This document shows positions 1 through 8,165 of a stretch of 64,000 nucleotides of DNA, one piece after another. A model generated the notes under the pieces. It was not told the origin of the DNA. It did not search any database and saw nothing but the letters and a program-made list of their open reading frames with translations. How positions within the stretch are numbered: the stretch's first letter is position 1; each line of letters begins with the position of its first letter. The translations under genes and the position numbers were made by a program. Source of the stretch: Pseudoalteromonas sp. CO133X (GTDB taxonomy: Bacteria; Pseudomonadota; Gammaproteobacteria; Enterobacterales; Alteromonadaceae); the NCBI GenBank assembly GCA_004208945.1, contig SGPE01000008.1, forward strand, positions 372,001 to 436,000. The letters are read 5' to 3'.

Positions 1-2
1 TT

Positions 3-941
3 GTTGGCTTTGCGGCTCAGTATGGTGACGTTCATAAACCACTCTCATTACGTACGCGGATGGGTCTAAAACTATTGCAAGATGGAGGTGGCGAAGATGC
101 GAAGTTCACTCTTGATGAATTAGAGCAAGCACTGATAGGCAACCGTATTTATTTAGGCGAACTTGTATTTGCAGATCTTGCTATGCAGTGTCAGGCACAA
201 GGTGATGTACCTGTACAGATTACAAGCGATGTTGCGGTTGATGTAAGCCCTGCTTGCGATATTTTATCGAACTGGAATGGGGCTATGAATTTAGAGACTC
301 AGGGGGCAGCATTAATTCGTGAATTTGCTCACTTGTTTAATCCGTCTGCTCATTTATACACTAATTTTGATGTTACAGACCCTGCAAATACTCCCCATAC
401 TTTACGCCAAGACAAAGTTGCATTAAAAGTATTGGCGCACGCGATGCTTAATTTACAGTCAAATGGTATCTCATTAACAGATACTTTAGCGGATTTGCAG
501 TTCGTCGAAAAATCATTGGCTGGTGGTCATGCTTCGGGTGAACAATTGCCATGGGCTGGGCCGATGCATGTTGAAGGAGGGTTCAATGTCTTTCGGTTTG
601 ACAGAAGTAATCTAACTCGTTCTACATTAATTCCTTATGCAGACTATCAAACATTACCTGATGCAATAACGGGTAAGCCTTTGGCTTCTAATTTATCATC
701 ACAAGGTTACCCAGTGAACTATGGTTCAAGTTGGATGTTTGTGATGAACTTTACTGAAGATGGGCCGGTTGCAAAAGGATTACTGACTATGTCGCAAAGT
801 TCTGACTCACGTTCAGAGCATTTTGATGATCAAAGTCGTTATTATTCACAAACGGCCAAGTTGAGGCCTCTATTTTACAAAGAGGCTGATATTGCACTTA
901 ACTTAATTGATGAAATAGATATTTCAATGACTAAGCAATAA
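3..941 (+). CDS. Penicillin acylase family protein, C-terminal part (5' truncated by window edge)
   Basis: The frame is open from the first bases of the window, so this is the 3' part of a longer gene; the first internal ATG at 60 is not a real start. The visible 312 residues resemble the C-terminal end of the beta chain of Ntn-hydrolase penicillin/acyl-homoserine-lactone acylases. The features used are a [12 protein letters not shown] stretch, a segment reading [12 protein letters not shown], and a closing region with [12 protein letters not shown] and a [15 protein letters not shown] ending. Such enzymes are periplasmic and cleave acyl amides such as beta-lactams or quorum-sensing acyl-homoserine lactones. 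The catalytic N-terminal Ser of the beta chain lies upstream of the window, so substrate class cannot be told. The stop overlaps the convergent sfsA stop by 11 bases. Confidence 0.75.
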   Translation, partial: VGFAAQYGDVHKPLSLRTRMGLKLLQDGGGEDAKFTLDELEQALIGNRIYLGELVFADLAMQCQAQGDVPVQITSDVAVDVSPACDILSNWNGAMNLETQGAALIREFAHLFNPSAHLYTNFDVTDPANTPHTLRQDKVALKVLAHAMLNLQSNGISLTDTLADLQFVEKSLAGGHASGEQLPWAGPMHVEGGFNVFRFDRSNLTRSTLIPYADYQTLPDAITGKPLASNLSSQGYPVNYGSSWMFVMNFTEDGPVAKGLLTMSQSSDSRSEHFDDQSRYYSQTAKLRPLFYKEADIALNLIDEIDISMTKQ

Positions 942-1650
942 ATGGAACTTGCTCGGTCAGTGTAATAGCACTGGCCGAGATATCAGCTTTATAAGCATAC
1001 ACCTCAACACCGCAATCAATGGCTTGTGTTAATAACGAACAATACGTTTCATCAATATGCTTGGCACCACTGACTTGGCTAATTCCTTCGTGTAGCACAG
1101 CAAAAAGTAATACGGCGCGATGCCCTTGTTGCACCATTTCGATAAGTTCTCTGATATGTTTTTGGCCACGAACTGTTTGCGCATCGGGAAAATAGCCTTG
1201 TCCTGATTGGGGGTTATCTTCACTTAGTAATGTCACCGATTTTACTTCAACGTAGCAATTTGCTTTGTCATTAGCGGTGAGTAAAAAATCGATACGACTG
1301 TTCTCTTGCCCATATTTTACTTCAGCTTGAATTGTGCTGTAGTCGCAAAGCTCTTTTATTACATTATGTGTTAATGCTTCATGCACCACTTGATTGGCTA
1401 TTGCGGTATTAACGCAAATTAACTGTCCGAAATGATTTTTAGTAAGCTGTAAAGAGTGTGGGTATTTTCGTTTTTTGTTATCACTGGTTGAGTAATAAGC
1501 GCTAAACCCAGGCTCAGCACAACCAGTCATCTTTCCTGTATTGGCACAGTGAGCGGTAAATTGCTCGCCAGTTTCTAGCTCAAGATCCGCTAAAAAACGT
1601 TTATAGCGTTTGAGCAATTTAGCAGATTGTAAAGGTGGTAAAAAATGCAT
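931..1650 (-). CDS. sfsA: Sugar fermentation stimulation protein SfsA
   Basis: 239 residues, close to the 234 of the E. coli protein. The N-terminal part (about 1-80) is the OB-like nucleic-acid-binding half, with the family signature [11 protein letters not shown] at about 34-44. The C-terminal half carries a nuclease-like arrangement with Asp121 in RIDFLL and Glu135-x-Lys137 in [10 protein letters not shown]. SfsA was named for increased maltose fermentation when overexpressed in E. coli and binds DNA; its exact role is unsettled. It is convergent with the acylase gene and divergent from pepB, with 161 bases between the two starts. Confidence 0.95.
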   Translation of the reverse strand: MHFLPPLQSAKLLKRYKRFLADLELETGEQFTAHCANTGKMTGCAEPGFSAYYSTSDNKKRKYPHSLQLTKNHFGQLICVNTAIANQVVHEALTHNVIKELCDYSTIQAEVKYGQENSRIDFLLTANDKANCYVEVKSVTLLSEDNPQSGQGYFPDAQTVRGQKHIRELIEMVQQGHRAVLLFAVLHEGISQVSGAKHIDETYCSLLTQAIDCGVEVYAYKADISASAITLTEQVPFIA

Positions 1651-1811
1651 AATTTTGTTTTGATTAAACGCGTTCGTTCATTGTAAATGAATAGCGACAT
1701 AGAATGCACCCTTAGTCTGTTTAGTAAAGGTTATTTATCGCAAGCGGTTGGGATGTCGCGTTCGCTGTAGTAAACTCGATAAACAATTTTCAGCGCAAAG
1801 AGTATTCTAAC

Positions 1812-3107
1812 ATGTCGGAAAAATTTTTAGTTCAACTTAGCGAGCAGGGTGCTGCCGCGCATTGGGGTGAAAAAGCCTCTCTTTCTTTTACTGAACAAGG
1901 CGCAACCGTTCATTTAACTGAGCAAGATACACTTAAAAACGTACAAAAAGCAGCGCGTACGTTAGCGAATCAAGGCTTAAAGAATGTTGCTCTAACGGGT
2001 GATGTTTGGTGCACTGAAACACAATGGGCTTTTTATCAAGGCTTTGTATCGCCAAAAAATTTAGATTCAGTTGAGTTTGCCGAAAACGCAAAAACAGATA
2101 GCAATGAACTGGCTGCATTAACAAAATCAGCGACATGGGCTCGCCAAATGATCAACGGTACTGCCGATGATATTTTTCCTGAAAGCTTGGCAGGTAAAGC
2201 GGCTGAGTTTATTCAGTCATTAGCGCCTGAGCACGTTAGTTACCAAATCATTAAAGGTGATGCACTTTTAGAACATCAATGGATAGGTATTCACGCTGTA
2301 GGTCGTGGTAGTGAGCGTCCACCTGTATTATTAGAGCTAGATTACAACCCAACGGGCGACGACAATGCCCCTGTTGATGCTGCTCTTGTGGGTAAAGGGA
2401 TCACATTCGATTCGGGTGGTTATTCAATTAAAGCAAGCGAGGGCATGCTTGGTATGAAGTGCGATATGGGCGGTGCGGCGACGGTTACTGCTGGTTTAGC
2501 GCTTGCTATTAGTCGTGGTGTGAATAAACGCATTAAGCTGTTCTTATGTTGTGCTGAAAACTTAATTTCAGGTCATGCTTATAAATTAGGTGATATTCTT
2601 ACTTATAAAAATGGCACAACAGTTGAAATTGTTAATACAGATGCTGAGGGGCGTTTAGTACTCGCTGATGGCTTAATGGCTGCGGGTGAAACTGGCGCAC
2701 CATTAATCATTGATGCGGCAACGTTAACAGGGGCTGCACTTGTGGCTGTTGGTCAAGAGTACAATGCGTTATTTGGCCTTGATAAAGACTTTGTGCGTGA
2801 AGTACAAGATTTTGCAGAGCAAGAAATGGAAGCTGCATGGCCACTTCCTCTTGAAAAGTGGCACCAACAAAACTGCCCATCGCCTTATGCTGATACAGCA
2901 AATAGTCGCCCACAAAAAGGCGGCGGTTATGGCGGTGCGTCAAATGCTGCTGGCTTCTTATCGCGCTTTGTTCCTAACGATGGTAAAGGGTGGGTGCACA
3001 TTGACCTTGCTGCAGCATTTAATATGGGCAGCACGAGTGAGTGGGCCGCGGGTGCTACAACGCAAGGTATGCGTACGGTTGCTAGAACGTTGCTTGAAAA
3101 AGCTTAA
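1812..3107 (+). CDS. pepB: Peptidase B, M17 leucyl aminopeptidase family
   Basis: 431 residues against 427 in E. coli PepB. The C-terminal M17 catalytic domain is intact: Lys195 and Asp200 in GKGITFDSGG, Asp218 in KCDMGGA, and the hallmark NTDAEGRLVLADG with Asp277, Glu279 and Arg281. These residues bind two metal ions that release N-terminal residues from peptides in the cytoplasm. The N-terminal domain (about 1-120) is of the short PepB type rather than the longer PepA type, which decides between the two. A strong terminator follows directly, so it is probably transcribed alone. Confidence 0.95.
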   Translation: MSEKFLVQLSEQGAAAHWGEKASLSFTEQGATVHLTEQDTLKNVQKAARTLANQGLKNVALTGDVWCTETQWAFYQGFVSPKNLDSVEFAENAKTDSNELAALTKSATWARQMINGTADDIFPESLAGKAAEFIQSLAPEHVSYQIIKGDALLEHQWIGIHAVGRGSERPPVLLELDYNPTGDDNAPVDAALVGKGITFDSGGYSIKASEGMLGMKCDMGGAATVTAGLALAISRGVNKRIKLFLCCAENLISGHAYKLGDILTYKNGTTVEIVNTDAEGRLVLADGLMAAGETGAPLIIDAATLTGAALVAVGQEYNALFGLDKDFVREVQDFAEQEMEAAWPLPLEKWHQQNCPSPYADTANSRPQKGGGYGGASNAAGFLSRFVPNDGKGWVHIDLAAAFNMGSTSEWAAGATTQGMRTVARTLLEKA

Positions 3108-3133
3108 TTGAGTACTACGCATAGTACATTATC

Positions 3134-3164
3134 AAAAGCGCCTTTATTAGGCGCTTTTTTGTTT
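3134..3164 (+). terminator. Rho-independent terminator of pepB
   Basis: The stem AAAGCGCC / GGCGCTTT has a short loop and runs into a T tract about 27 bases after the pepB stop. Confidence 0.9.
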
Positions 3165-3303
3165 TTTAATGTGATTTACAAACTGATACAAGATTTTTGG
3201 CATCATTTAGTATAAAATCTCGCCCCACATTTTCTCATCAGGTGGTTAGTTTAAATTTCATTAACTACACTTGAATGATCAATTCACACTGGGGTCTCTA
3301 TTT

Positions 3304-3870
3304 ATGTCAGATAAGTGCTATATCACTGCGCAGCAGTTACTTGAAGATTCGTTTCGCGTTGCTGCTAAAGTTTATGAAGATGGTTTTCGTCCTGATTTCA
3401 TCATTGGTATTTGGCGTGGTGGTGCTCCTATCGGTATCGCAGTACAAGAGTACTATGATTACAAAGGCATAGAGACAGATCATATTGCTGTGCGTACATC
3501 GTCTTATTACGGTATTAATCAGCAGTCAAAAGAAATTAAAGTACATGGTTTGCATTACATCATCGAAAATGCCAACGCAGATGATTCGTTGTTGATTGTT
3601 GATGATGTATTTGACTCTGGACGTAGTATTTTCGCTTTAAAAGAAAAACTTTCTGAATTAATGCGCTTGAATCTGCCACGCGATATTCGTGTTGCTTGCC
3701 CATATTACAAGCCTAAAAACTCAAAAGTAGACATGGTGCCTGAGTATTATATTCATGAGTCTGATGAGTGGTTAGTTTTCCCTCATGAGCTGTCAGGTTT
3801 AACGCCAGATGAAATTATTGAAGGCAAGTCAGACTTAGCAAATATCCAAGACTTATTATTAAATAAGTAA
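3304..3870 (+). CDS. Purine-type phosphoribosyltransferase
   Basis: 188 residues from the ATG at 3304. A frame-compatible ATG at 3271 would add 11 residues, but the MSDKCYI start fits the family better. The type I PRTase fold is clear: a GIWRGGAPIG loop at 35-44 and the PRPP-binding motif LLIVDDVFDSGRSI at about 96-109, with two acidic residues followed by a small-residue loop. The enzyme should transfer a base to PRPP, most likely hypoxanthine, guanine or xanthine in salvage. The sequence is of the environmental hypoxanthine-phosphoribosyltransferase type rather than E. coli Hpt or Gpt, so no symbol is given. It stands alone between the pepB terminator and a convergent regulator gene. Confidence 0.85.
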   Translation: MSDKCYITAQQLLEDSFRVAAKVYEDGFRPDFIIGIWRGGAPIGIAVQEYYDYKGIETDHIAVRTSSYYGINQQSKEIKVHGLHYIIENANADDSLLIVDDVFDSGRSIFALKEKLSELMRLNLPRDIRVACPYYKPKNSKVDMVPEYYIHESDEWLVFPHELSGLTPDEIIEGKSDLANIQDLLLNK

Positions 3871-3907
3871 ATTGCTACTTAAATAAAGTGAGTATGTAGG
3901 CACATAC

Positions 3908-4564
3908 TCACAATTGTGAAAAGCTATCAACATAGTTGCTTAGCTTTTCTATATCAACAACCTTAAGTCCTTGGTTGCTTCTTACTATCAATCCTTTTTC
4001 TACCAGCTCTGTCACTACGCGGCGATAAGCGCGTTCAGTGGTTGCGAAACGTTCAGCCTCTGCATTAACCGTAGGGTAGGCACGTAGCAGTGTTGGATTA
4101 TTATTCTCAGCCCTTAATAAACAGTCTTTTGCTATGTTGTAACTCAGTGGCAATAGGAGTTTATCGAGATTAATTTTCTGATTCTCTTGAAACTTAGCGG
4201 CGATAGTTTGTGCTGTGTACAAGCTGAGTTCTGGCTTTTCTAGTAACAGTGAGCGCCAATGTTTTAGCTCGATTAAGTTATAACTTACATCGCTAAAGCA
4301 GGTCACGGTGTAAATACAAGGTAAGTTATTTAGTGCCTCAATCTCGCCAATTAAGGTGTTATTACAATCAAGCTGGCCGAGTAATAGTCTACGCCCATTA
4401 CCCACGTCATAACTGAGCGACACCGTTCCGCTTCTGACTAACACGAGTTTAGACAGTGGTTGATCTTGATGGATCAGCACTTCTTTTTTTGCTTGTTGGT
4501 ATCGACTTCCTGCAAAAGTAAGTAATTGCTCAACTAGATAACTTGAAAAATGATATTGAAACAT
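3908..4564 (-). CDS. Crp/Fnr-family transcriptional regulator, YeiL-like
   Basis: 218 residues. An N-terminal cyclic-nucleotide-binding-type beta barrel (about 20-115) contains SKLVLVRSGTVSLSY and a GEIEALNN turn that corresponds to the phosphate-binding cassette region but lacks its usual Arg, so cAMP binding is doubtful. A C-terminal winged helix-turn-helix follows (about 155-205; AERFATTERAYRRVVTELVEKG). No N-terminal cysteine cluster for an iron-sulfur centre is present, which argues against Fnr itself. Size and layout match E. coli YeiL (219 residues). It is divergent from the small membrane protein gene at 4772, its most obvious possible target. Confidence 0.8.
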   Translation of the reverse strand: MFQYHFSSYLVEQLLTFAGSRYQQAKKEVLIHQDQPLSKLVLVRSGTVSLSYDVGNGRRLLLGQLDCNNTLIGEIEALNNLPCIYTVTCFSDVSYNLIELKHWRSLLLEKPELSLYTAQTIAAKFQENQKINLDKLLLPLSYNIAKDCLLRAENNNPTLLRAYPTVNAEAERFATTERAYRRVVTELVEKGLIVRSNQGLKVVDIEKLSNYVDSFSQL

Positions 4565-4771
4565 TAACGCCGCTCTTCGGACAATTGTCCTATTTATTAC
4601 ACCTTAATGACGCTAGCATTAAGATTCTAAGAATTCACGCTAACTTGCTAGCGAGGCCATGCCTTGCTTGTACCTTCATTTCCCGTGTTAATGATTTTAA
4701 GCAAAGTATTTACTGTGCTTTAATAAGGTTTTTAGTAAGTTAGCTTTTTTATTTTCATTGTTAAAGTAGCA

Positions 4772-5062
4772 ATGAGTAAGTCAAAAAAAATGACAAGCTC
4801 TAATGCTAACCTAAAGCCTAGGAGAGAACAATTGAGTTGGGAATATTTAGGCTATTTAGCGTCTGCCTTGTTGGTCGCTTCTTTAACAATGAGTGATGTG
4901 GTTAAGCTACGTTGGTTTAATTTGGCTGGATGTATTGCATTTACTTGTTACGGTATAGCGATTGATGCCATTCCTGTTGCATTCACAAATGGACTACTGA
5001 CGTTTGTAAATATCTACCATATTATTAAATTAAAGCGTCAGTCATCGACTGACGCTAAATAG
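4772..5062 (+). CDS. Small inner-membrane protein, YgjV / CBU_0592-like
   Basis: 96 residues with a basic N-terminal tail and about three hydrophobic segments (about 27-45, 50-66, 68-85), ending in a basic tail. The pattern YLGYLASALLVAS followed by RWFNLAGCIAFTCYG is seen in short membrane proteins of the CBU_0592/YgjV type, whose function is unknown. It lies divergent from the Crp/Fnr-type gene and convergent with the amidohydrolase, 7 bases from its stop. The ribosome-binding site is weak. Confidence 0.7.
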   Translation: MSKSKKMTSSNANLKPRREQLSWEYLGYLASALLVASLTMSDVVKLRWFNLAGCIAFTCYGIAIDAIPVAFTNGLLTFVNIYHIIKLKRQSSTDAK

Positions 5063-5069
5063 TGACCAT

Positions 5070-6710
5070 TTAGTTTTCTTGTTGATATTTTAGTTCGCCA
5101 CCAATCCATGTTTGCTTAACCTTGATGTCATGAATCTGTGATACCGGAACAGTAAAGTAGTCTTTGTTTATTAAAATAAAGTCAGCCCATTTACCTTGCT
5201 CTAAACTGCCTAATTTAAACTCTTGATGAGCAGCATAAGCGCCGCCTAAAGTGAACGCTCGTAAAGCTTCATCTCTCGATAATAGTTCTTTTGGTCGCCA
5301 ACCACCTTTTGGTAACTGGTTGTGATCCATGCGAGTAATGGCTGAATATAAACCATCGAATGGGTCAGCTAGTTCTACAGGAAAGTCAGAACCCGCAGCC
5401 ACAATTGAGCCTTGATCTAAAAATGTTTTCCAAGCATACGCACCGGTAAGCTGTTTATCGGTCAAGCGTTGTTCAGCCATATGCATATCAGACGTGGCAT
5501 GCACAGGTTGCATTGAGGGAATGATTTTTAGTGATTTGAAGCGAACAATATCGTCGGGCGTAACAATCTGCGCATGCTCAATACGGTTACGTAATAAAAT
5601 TCCCCCAGATTTTTTAAACACTTTTTCGTAGGCATCTAATACGATATGGTTCGCTTTATCACCAATAGCATGGGTGTTCGCACTAAAACCATTTTCAAAA
5701 CTTAAGGTGAAAAGTTGTTCGAGTTTTTGTTGTGTTTCAAGCATTAAGCCATGATAATTTTTACGATCAGCATATTCATCAATTAATGCAGCACCACGGC
5801 TCCCTAGCGCACCATCGGCGTATACTTTTACGCTTCTAATTGACATGTAGTCATGCATATCTTTATAGCGACCCGCTTTTAACATGGTGTCTAGTTTCGG
5901 GTCGCTTGCGCTTAACATAGCAACAATTCTCAGCGGTAGAGTGCCTTGCTCTGCACGTTCTTTGTAAACTTGCCACGTATCATAATCAATACCCGCATCG
6001 TGGGTTGATGTAATGCCTAAGCTAAGCAAATGTTTACCTGCATTATCTAAAGCAGTATTAATGCTAGCGTGGCTTGCTTTTGGTACATGTTGGGTTATTA
6101 GTGTTTCGGCCTTATCAATGAAGACACCTGAAGCTAGTCCTGAATCCAGTTTTAATATTTCACCACCGGCAGGAGAGCGAGTGTTTTTTTCGATACCAGC
6201 AAGTGCCATGGCTTTCGAATTAACCCACACTGCATGGCCATCAACTCGAGACAGTACCACAGGCTTATCTTTTACATAGCGGTCTAAGTCTGCTGCCGTA
6301 GGAAATTGTGCGCCTGGCCATTGCTCTTGGTTCCAGCCACGACCAATGATCCAGCCTTGTTTATCTCTCGCAAATTCTGCGAGCTTCTTTCCGACCTCAT
6401 CAACTGATCGGGTATTTCTAACATCCAGTTGCGATAGGTTGTTACCAAGGCCAATAACATGGCCATGGGCATCAATAAGGCCGGGTAGCAAAGTCGCCTG
6501 CTCACCATCAAAGGCTGTTGCATCAGGATAACTGGCTTTTAAGGAGTCATTACCTGTTTTAACCACCTTGCCATCTTTGATGACCAATGTTGAAAACTGT
6601 TTGGTATCCCCTTTATAGGTCGGTGTGTAGCCATTGACGTTATAGATAACCGTTGTGTTTGCAAAACAGGATAGTGATGCTGATGCGAATAAGCCGATGA
6701 TGAATTTCAT
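5070..6710 (-). CDS. Exported amidohydrolase (YtcJ-like, Amidohydrolase_3)
   Basis: 546 residues with a Sec signal peptide (MKFIIGLFASASLSCFA, cut near residue 18). The metal-dependent hydrolase fold shows the strand-1 motif LIDAHGHVIGLG, where the usual HxH appears as H-G-H, then TSTHDAGID, a TANTHAIGD-type His segment, a RIEHAQ segment and a GSDFPVE aspartate near the end. Family members hydrolyse C-N bonds of diverse small molecules; the substrate cannot be predicted. The signal peptide implies a periplasmic location. It stands alone, 105 bases upstream of the EF-hand gene cluster on the same strand. Confidence 0.88.
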   Translation of the reverse strand: MKFIIGLFASASLSCFANTTVIYNVNGYTPTYKGDTKQFSTLVIKDGKVVKTGNDSLKASYPDATAFDGEQATLLPGLIDAHGHVIGLGNNLSQLDVRNTRSVDEVGKKLAEFARDKQGWIIGRGWNQEQWPGAQFPTAADLDRYVKDKPVVLSRVDGHAVWVNSKAMALAGIEKNTRSPAGGEILKLDSGLASGVFIDKAETLITQHVPKASHASINTALDNAGKHLLSLGITSTHDAGIDYDTWQVYKERAEQGTLPLRIVAMLSASDPKLDTMLKAGRYKDMHDYMSIRSVKVYADGALGSRGAALIDEYADRKNYHGLMLETQQKLEQLFTLSFENGFSANTHAIGDKANHIVLDAYEKVFKKSGGILLRNRIEHAQIVTPDDIVRFKSLKIIPSMQPVHATSDMHMAEQRLTDKQLTGAYAWKTFLDQGSIVAAGSDFPVELADPFDGLYSAITRMDHNQLPKGGWRPKELLSRDEALRAFTLGGAYAAHQEFKLGSLEQGKWADFILINKDYFTVPVSQIHDIKVKQTWIGGELKYQQEN

Positions 6711-6815
6711 AATTGTCTTGTTTTTATTGATTTATAAAAACAGTATCAGAGTTGTCATAAACTGCAACTACTTGAACAAAAATGACAGAGGAAGGGTGCT
6801 TGGCACACCCTTAAT

Positions 6816-7049
6816 TTATTTGCTAGCGTAAACTTCAAACTCTGCGAGTGATAACTTGTTATCTTTGTCTTTATCGTAACTTTGAAAACGAGACCAAAGT
6901 GCTGGGTCTCGTGCTGATTCAGAGCGACTTAAGTAGCCGTCATCATTGCGATCAAGTTGTTTAAACTTCTCACCAATACTGCCAGAGGCTAAGCTCATAG
7001 TACTAAAAAGAAAACATGAAACTAAGCTGGTGATGGTTAATCTTGTCAT
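6816..7049 (-). CDS. Exported EF-hand calcium-binding protein (fourth of tandem set)
   Basis: 77 residues: a signal peptide (about 1-21) followed by a pair of EF-hands. Loop 1 DRNDDGYLSRSE is canonical. Loop 2 DKDKDNKLSLAE has Asn instead of Gly at loop position 6. Nothing else fits in so small a protein, so calcium binding in the periplasm is the only supported role; it may buffer or sense Ca2+. The start lies 6 bases after the stop of the preceding EF-hand gene, so the two are co-transcribed. It is paralogous to the three genes upstream. Confidence 0.85.
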   Translation of the reverse strand: MTRLTITSLVSCFLFSTMSLASGSIGEKFKQLDRNDDGYLSRSESARDPALWSRFQSYDKDKDNKLSLAEFEVYASK

Positions 7050-7055
7050 TGTTTG

Positions 7056-7289
7056 TTAGCTCTTACTTGTTAAATAATTTTTAAACTCAAGGAGTGATAT
7101 GCGCTTGTCATTATCTGTATCCCACTGACTTATACGCTTTTTAAGATGAGGCTGAGGCGTAAGTTCGTCAGGGCTTAAATAGCCATCTTTATTCTTGTCG
7201 AGATGATTAAAACGTTGTTTTACATCTAATGCAAAGCTATTAAAGCTAAAAGTCATAAGGATTAGTGAAATAACTGAGACTATTTTCAT
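7056..7289 (-). CDS. Exported EF-hand calcium-binding protein (third of tandem set)
   Basis: 77 residues from the ATG at 7289, chosen because AAGGAG lies about 8 bases upstream; an ATG 33 bases further upstream would spoil the signal peptide. After a Sec signal (about 1-20) come two EF-hand loops: DKNKDGYLSPDE (canonical) and DTDNDKRISLLE (Lys at position 6). A 100-base gap to the upstream EF-hand gene could hold a separate promoter. It is a likely product of local gene duplication. Confidence 0.85.
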   Translation of the reverse strand: MKIVSVISLILMTFSFNSFALDVKQRFNHLDKNKDGYLSPDELTPQPHLKKRISQWDTDNDKRISLLEFKNYLTSKS

Positions 7290-7389
7290 ACTGCGCTCCT
7301 TGTTAGTGAAAGTGCTTGCCATAATTTAATTCCCAAAATTAAATCCGTTTACACACTCCCTCAGGGATTATGGCAAACACTTTAAGTCG

Positions 7390-7617
7390 TTAAAGTTTGA
7401 ATTTCTCAAACTCTTGCTCTGATAAAACCTGATCGTCATTTTTATCTAGATCAGCAAATTGCTTCAGTAAGTCATCATGTTGTGTGGCTTCTGTAAGCGA
7501 AATTTCACCATCGGCATTCGTATCAAATTTAGCGAAACGTACATCCATTTGTGATGCTAAAACGGTTGCGCTGATCACTAAAAACATCAGCGAGAAAGCG
7601 GCAATAAGTTGTTTCAT
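7390..7617 (-). CDS. Exported EF-hand calcium-binding protein (second of tandem set)
   Basis: 75 residues: a signal peptide ending near VLAS, then EF loops DTNADGEISLTE (canonical) and DKNDDQVLSEQE (Gln at position 6). AGGAGA precedes the ATG. Its start is 9 bases after the stop of the first gene in the cluster, so the two form an operon. Small exported proteins with one EF-hand pair are known in marine gammaproteobacteria, but their function is not established. Confidence 0.85.
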   Translation of the reverse strand: MKQLIAAFSLMFLVISATVLASQMDVRFAKFDTNADGEISLTEATQHDDLLKQFADLDKNDDQVLSEQEFEKFKL

Positions 7618-7626
7618 TACAATCTC

Positions 7627-7854
7627 CTATTGAACAAACAATTGAAATTCTGAAAAAGAAATTTGGCCATCTTGATTCGTATCAATTTGTGAAAAGTTGT
7701 CGTGTAACAACGCGTCTTCCGATGCCTCTGATTCACTTAAAGTGCCGTTACTGTCTTTGTCCAATTCTTTAAAAGAATCATTTAAGTTAAGGGCATACGT
7801 GGTTGTTGAAATACAACACACAAGCGTCAGCATAGTAATGGCCAATTTCTTCAT
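7627..7854 (-). CDS. Exported EF-hand calcium-binding protein (first of tandem set)
   Basis: 75 residues: a signal peptide (about 1-21, cleavage after TYA), then two EF loops, DKDSNGTLSESE and DTNQDGQISFSE, both keeping Gly at position 6. This is therefore the member with the most canonical calcium sites. It heads the set, and its promoter must lie in the 311-base divergent region shared with the sensor-kinase operon. Confidence 0.85.
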   Translation of the reverse strand: MKKLAITMLTLVCCISTTTYALNLNDSFKELDKDSNGTLSESEASEDALLHDNFSQIDTNQDGQISFSEFQLFVQ

Positions 7855-8165
7855 TTTAATTCCTAAGAAAATTAATTATTTACTCTAATACAAAAACAAT
7901 GCCAAAGTTAAAAGTTGTTAATTATCATGTTGTTATGTATTTATGGGCGTGTGTCGGTAGAAATTCTTACATGGTTTTGTGTCTTTTTTGCAACGGGAAA
8001 ATAAATTTTTAAATTTAACCTTTTAAAATCAGTTGTTTAGTTTGTCTCCAAATTGCAACGATATTGATTTTTTAGTGAAAATAGTGCTGAATTTCAGATA
8101 AAATTCAGCCAGTGTATAACTTAACTCATAGATAATTTATACCTGTCACACCTTGAAGGAAACCT
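7855..8165. other. Divergent intergenic region between EF-hand set and sensor-kinase operon
   Basis: 311 bases, AT-rich, without a plausible gene. It must hold promoters for both directions. The only clear structure is the perfect inverted repeat at 8086-8109, listed separately. Confidence 0.6.
8086..8109. promoter_or_regulatory. Perfect 9-bp inverted repeat upstream of the sensor-kinase operon
   Basis: GCTGAATTT and AAATTCAGC are separated by six bases, 57 bases before the kinase start. The dyad could be an operator or an RNA hairpin; it has no T tract and is not a terminator. Confidence 0.45.

Noticed and set aside
2707..2943. Frames of 78 and 123 codons opposite or shifted inside pepB
   Set aside because: They are shadows of a strongly conserved coding sequence.
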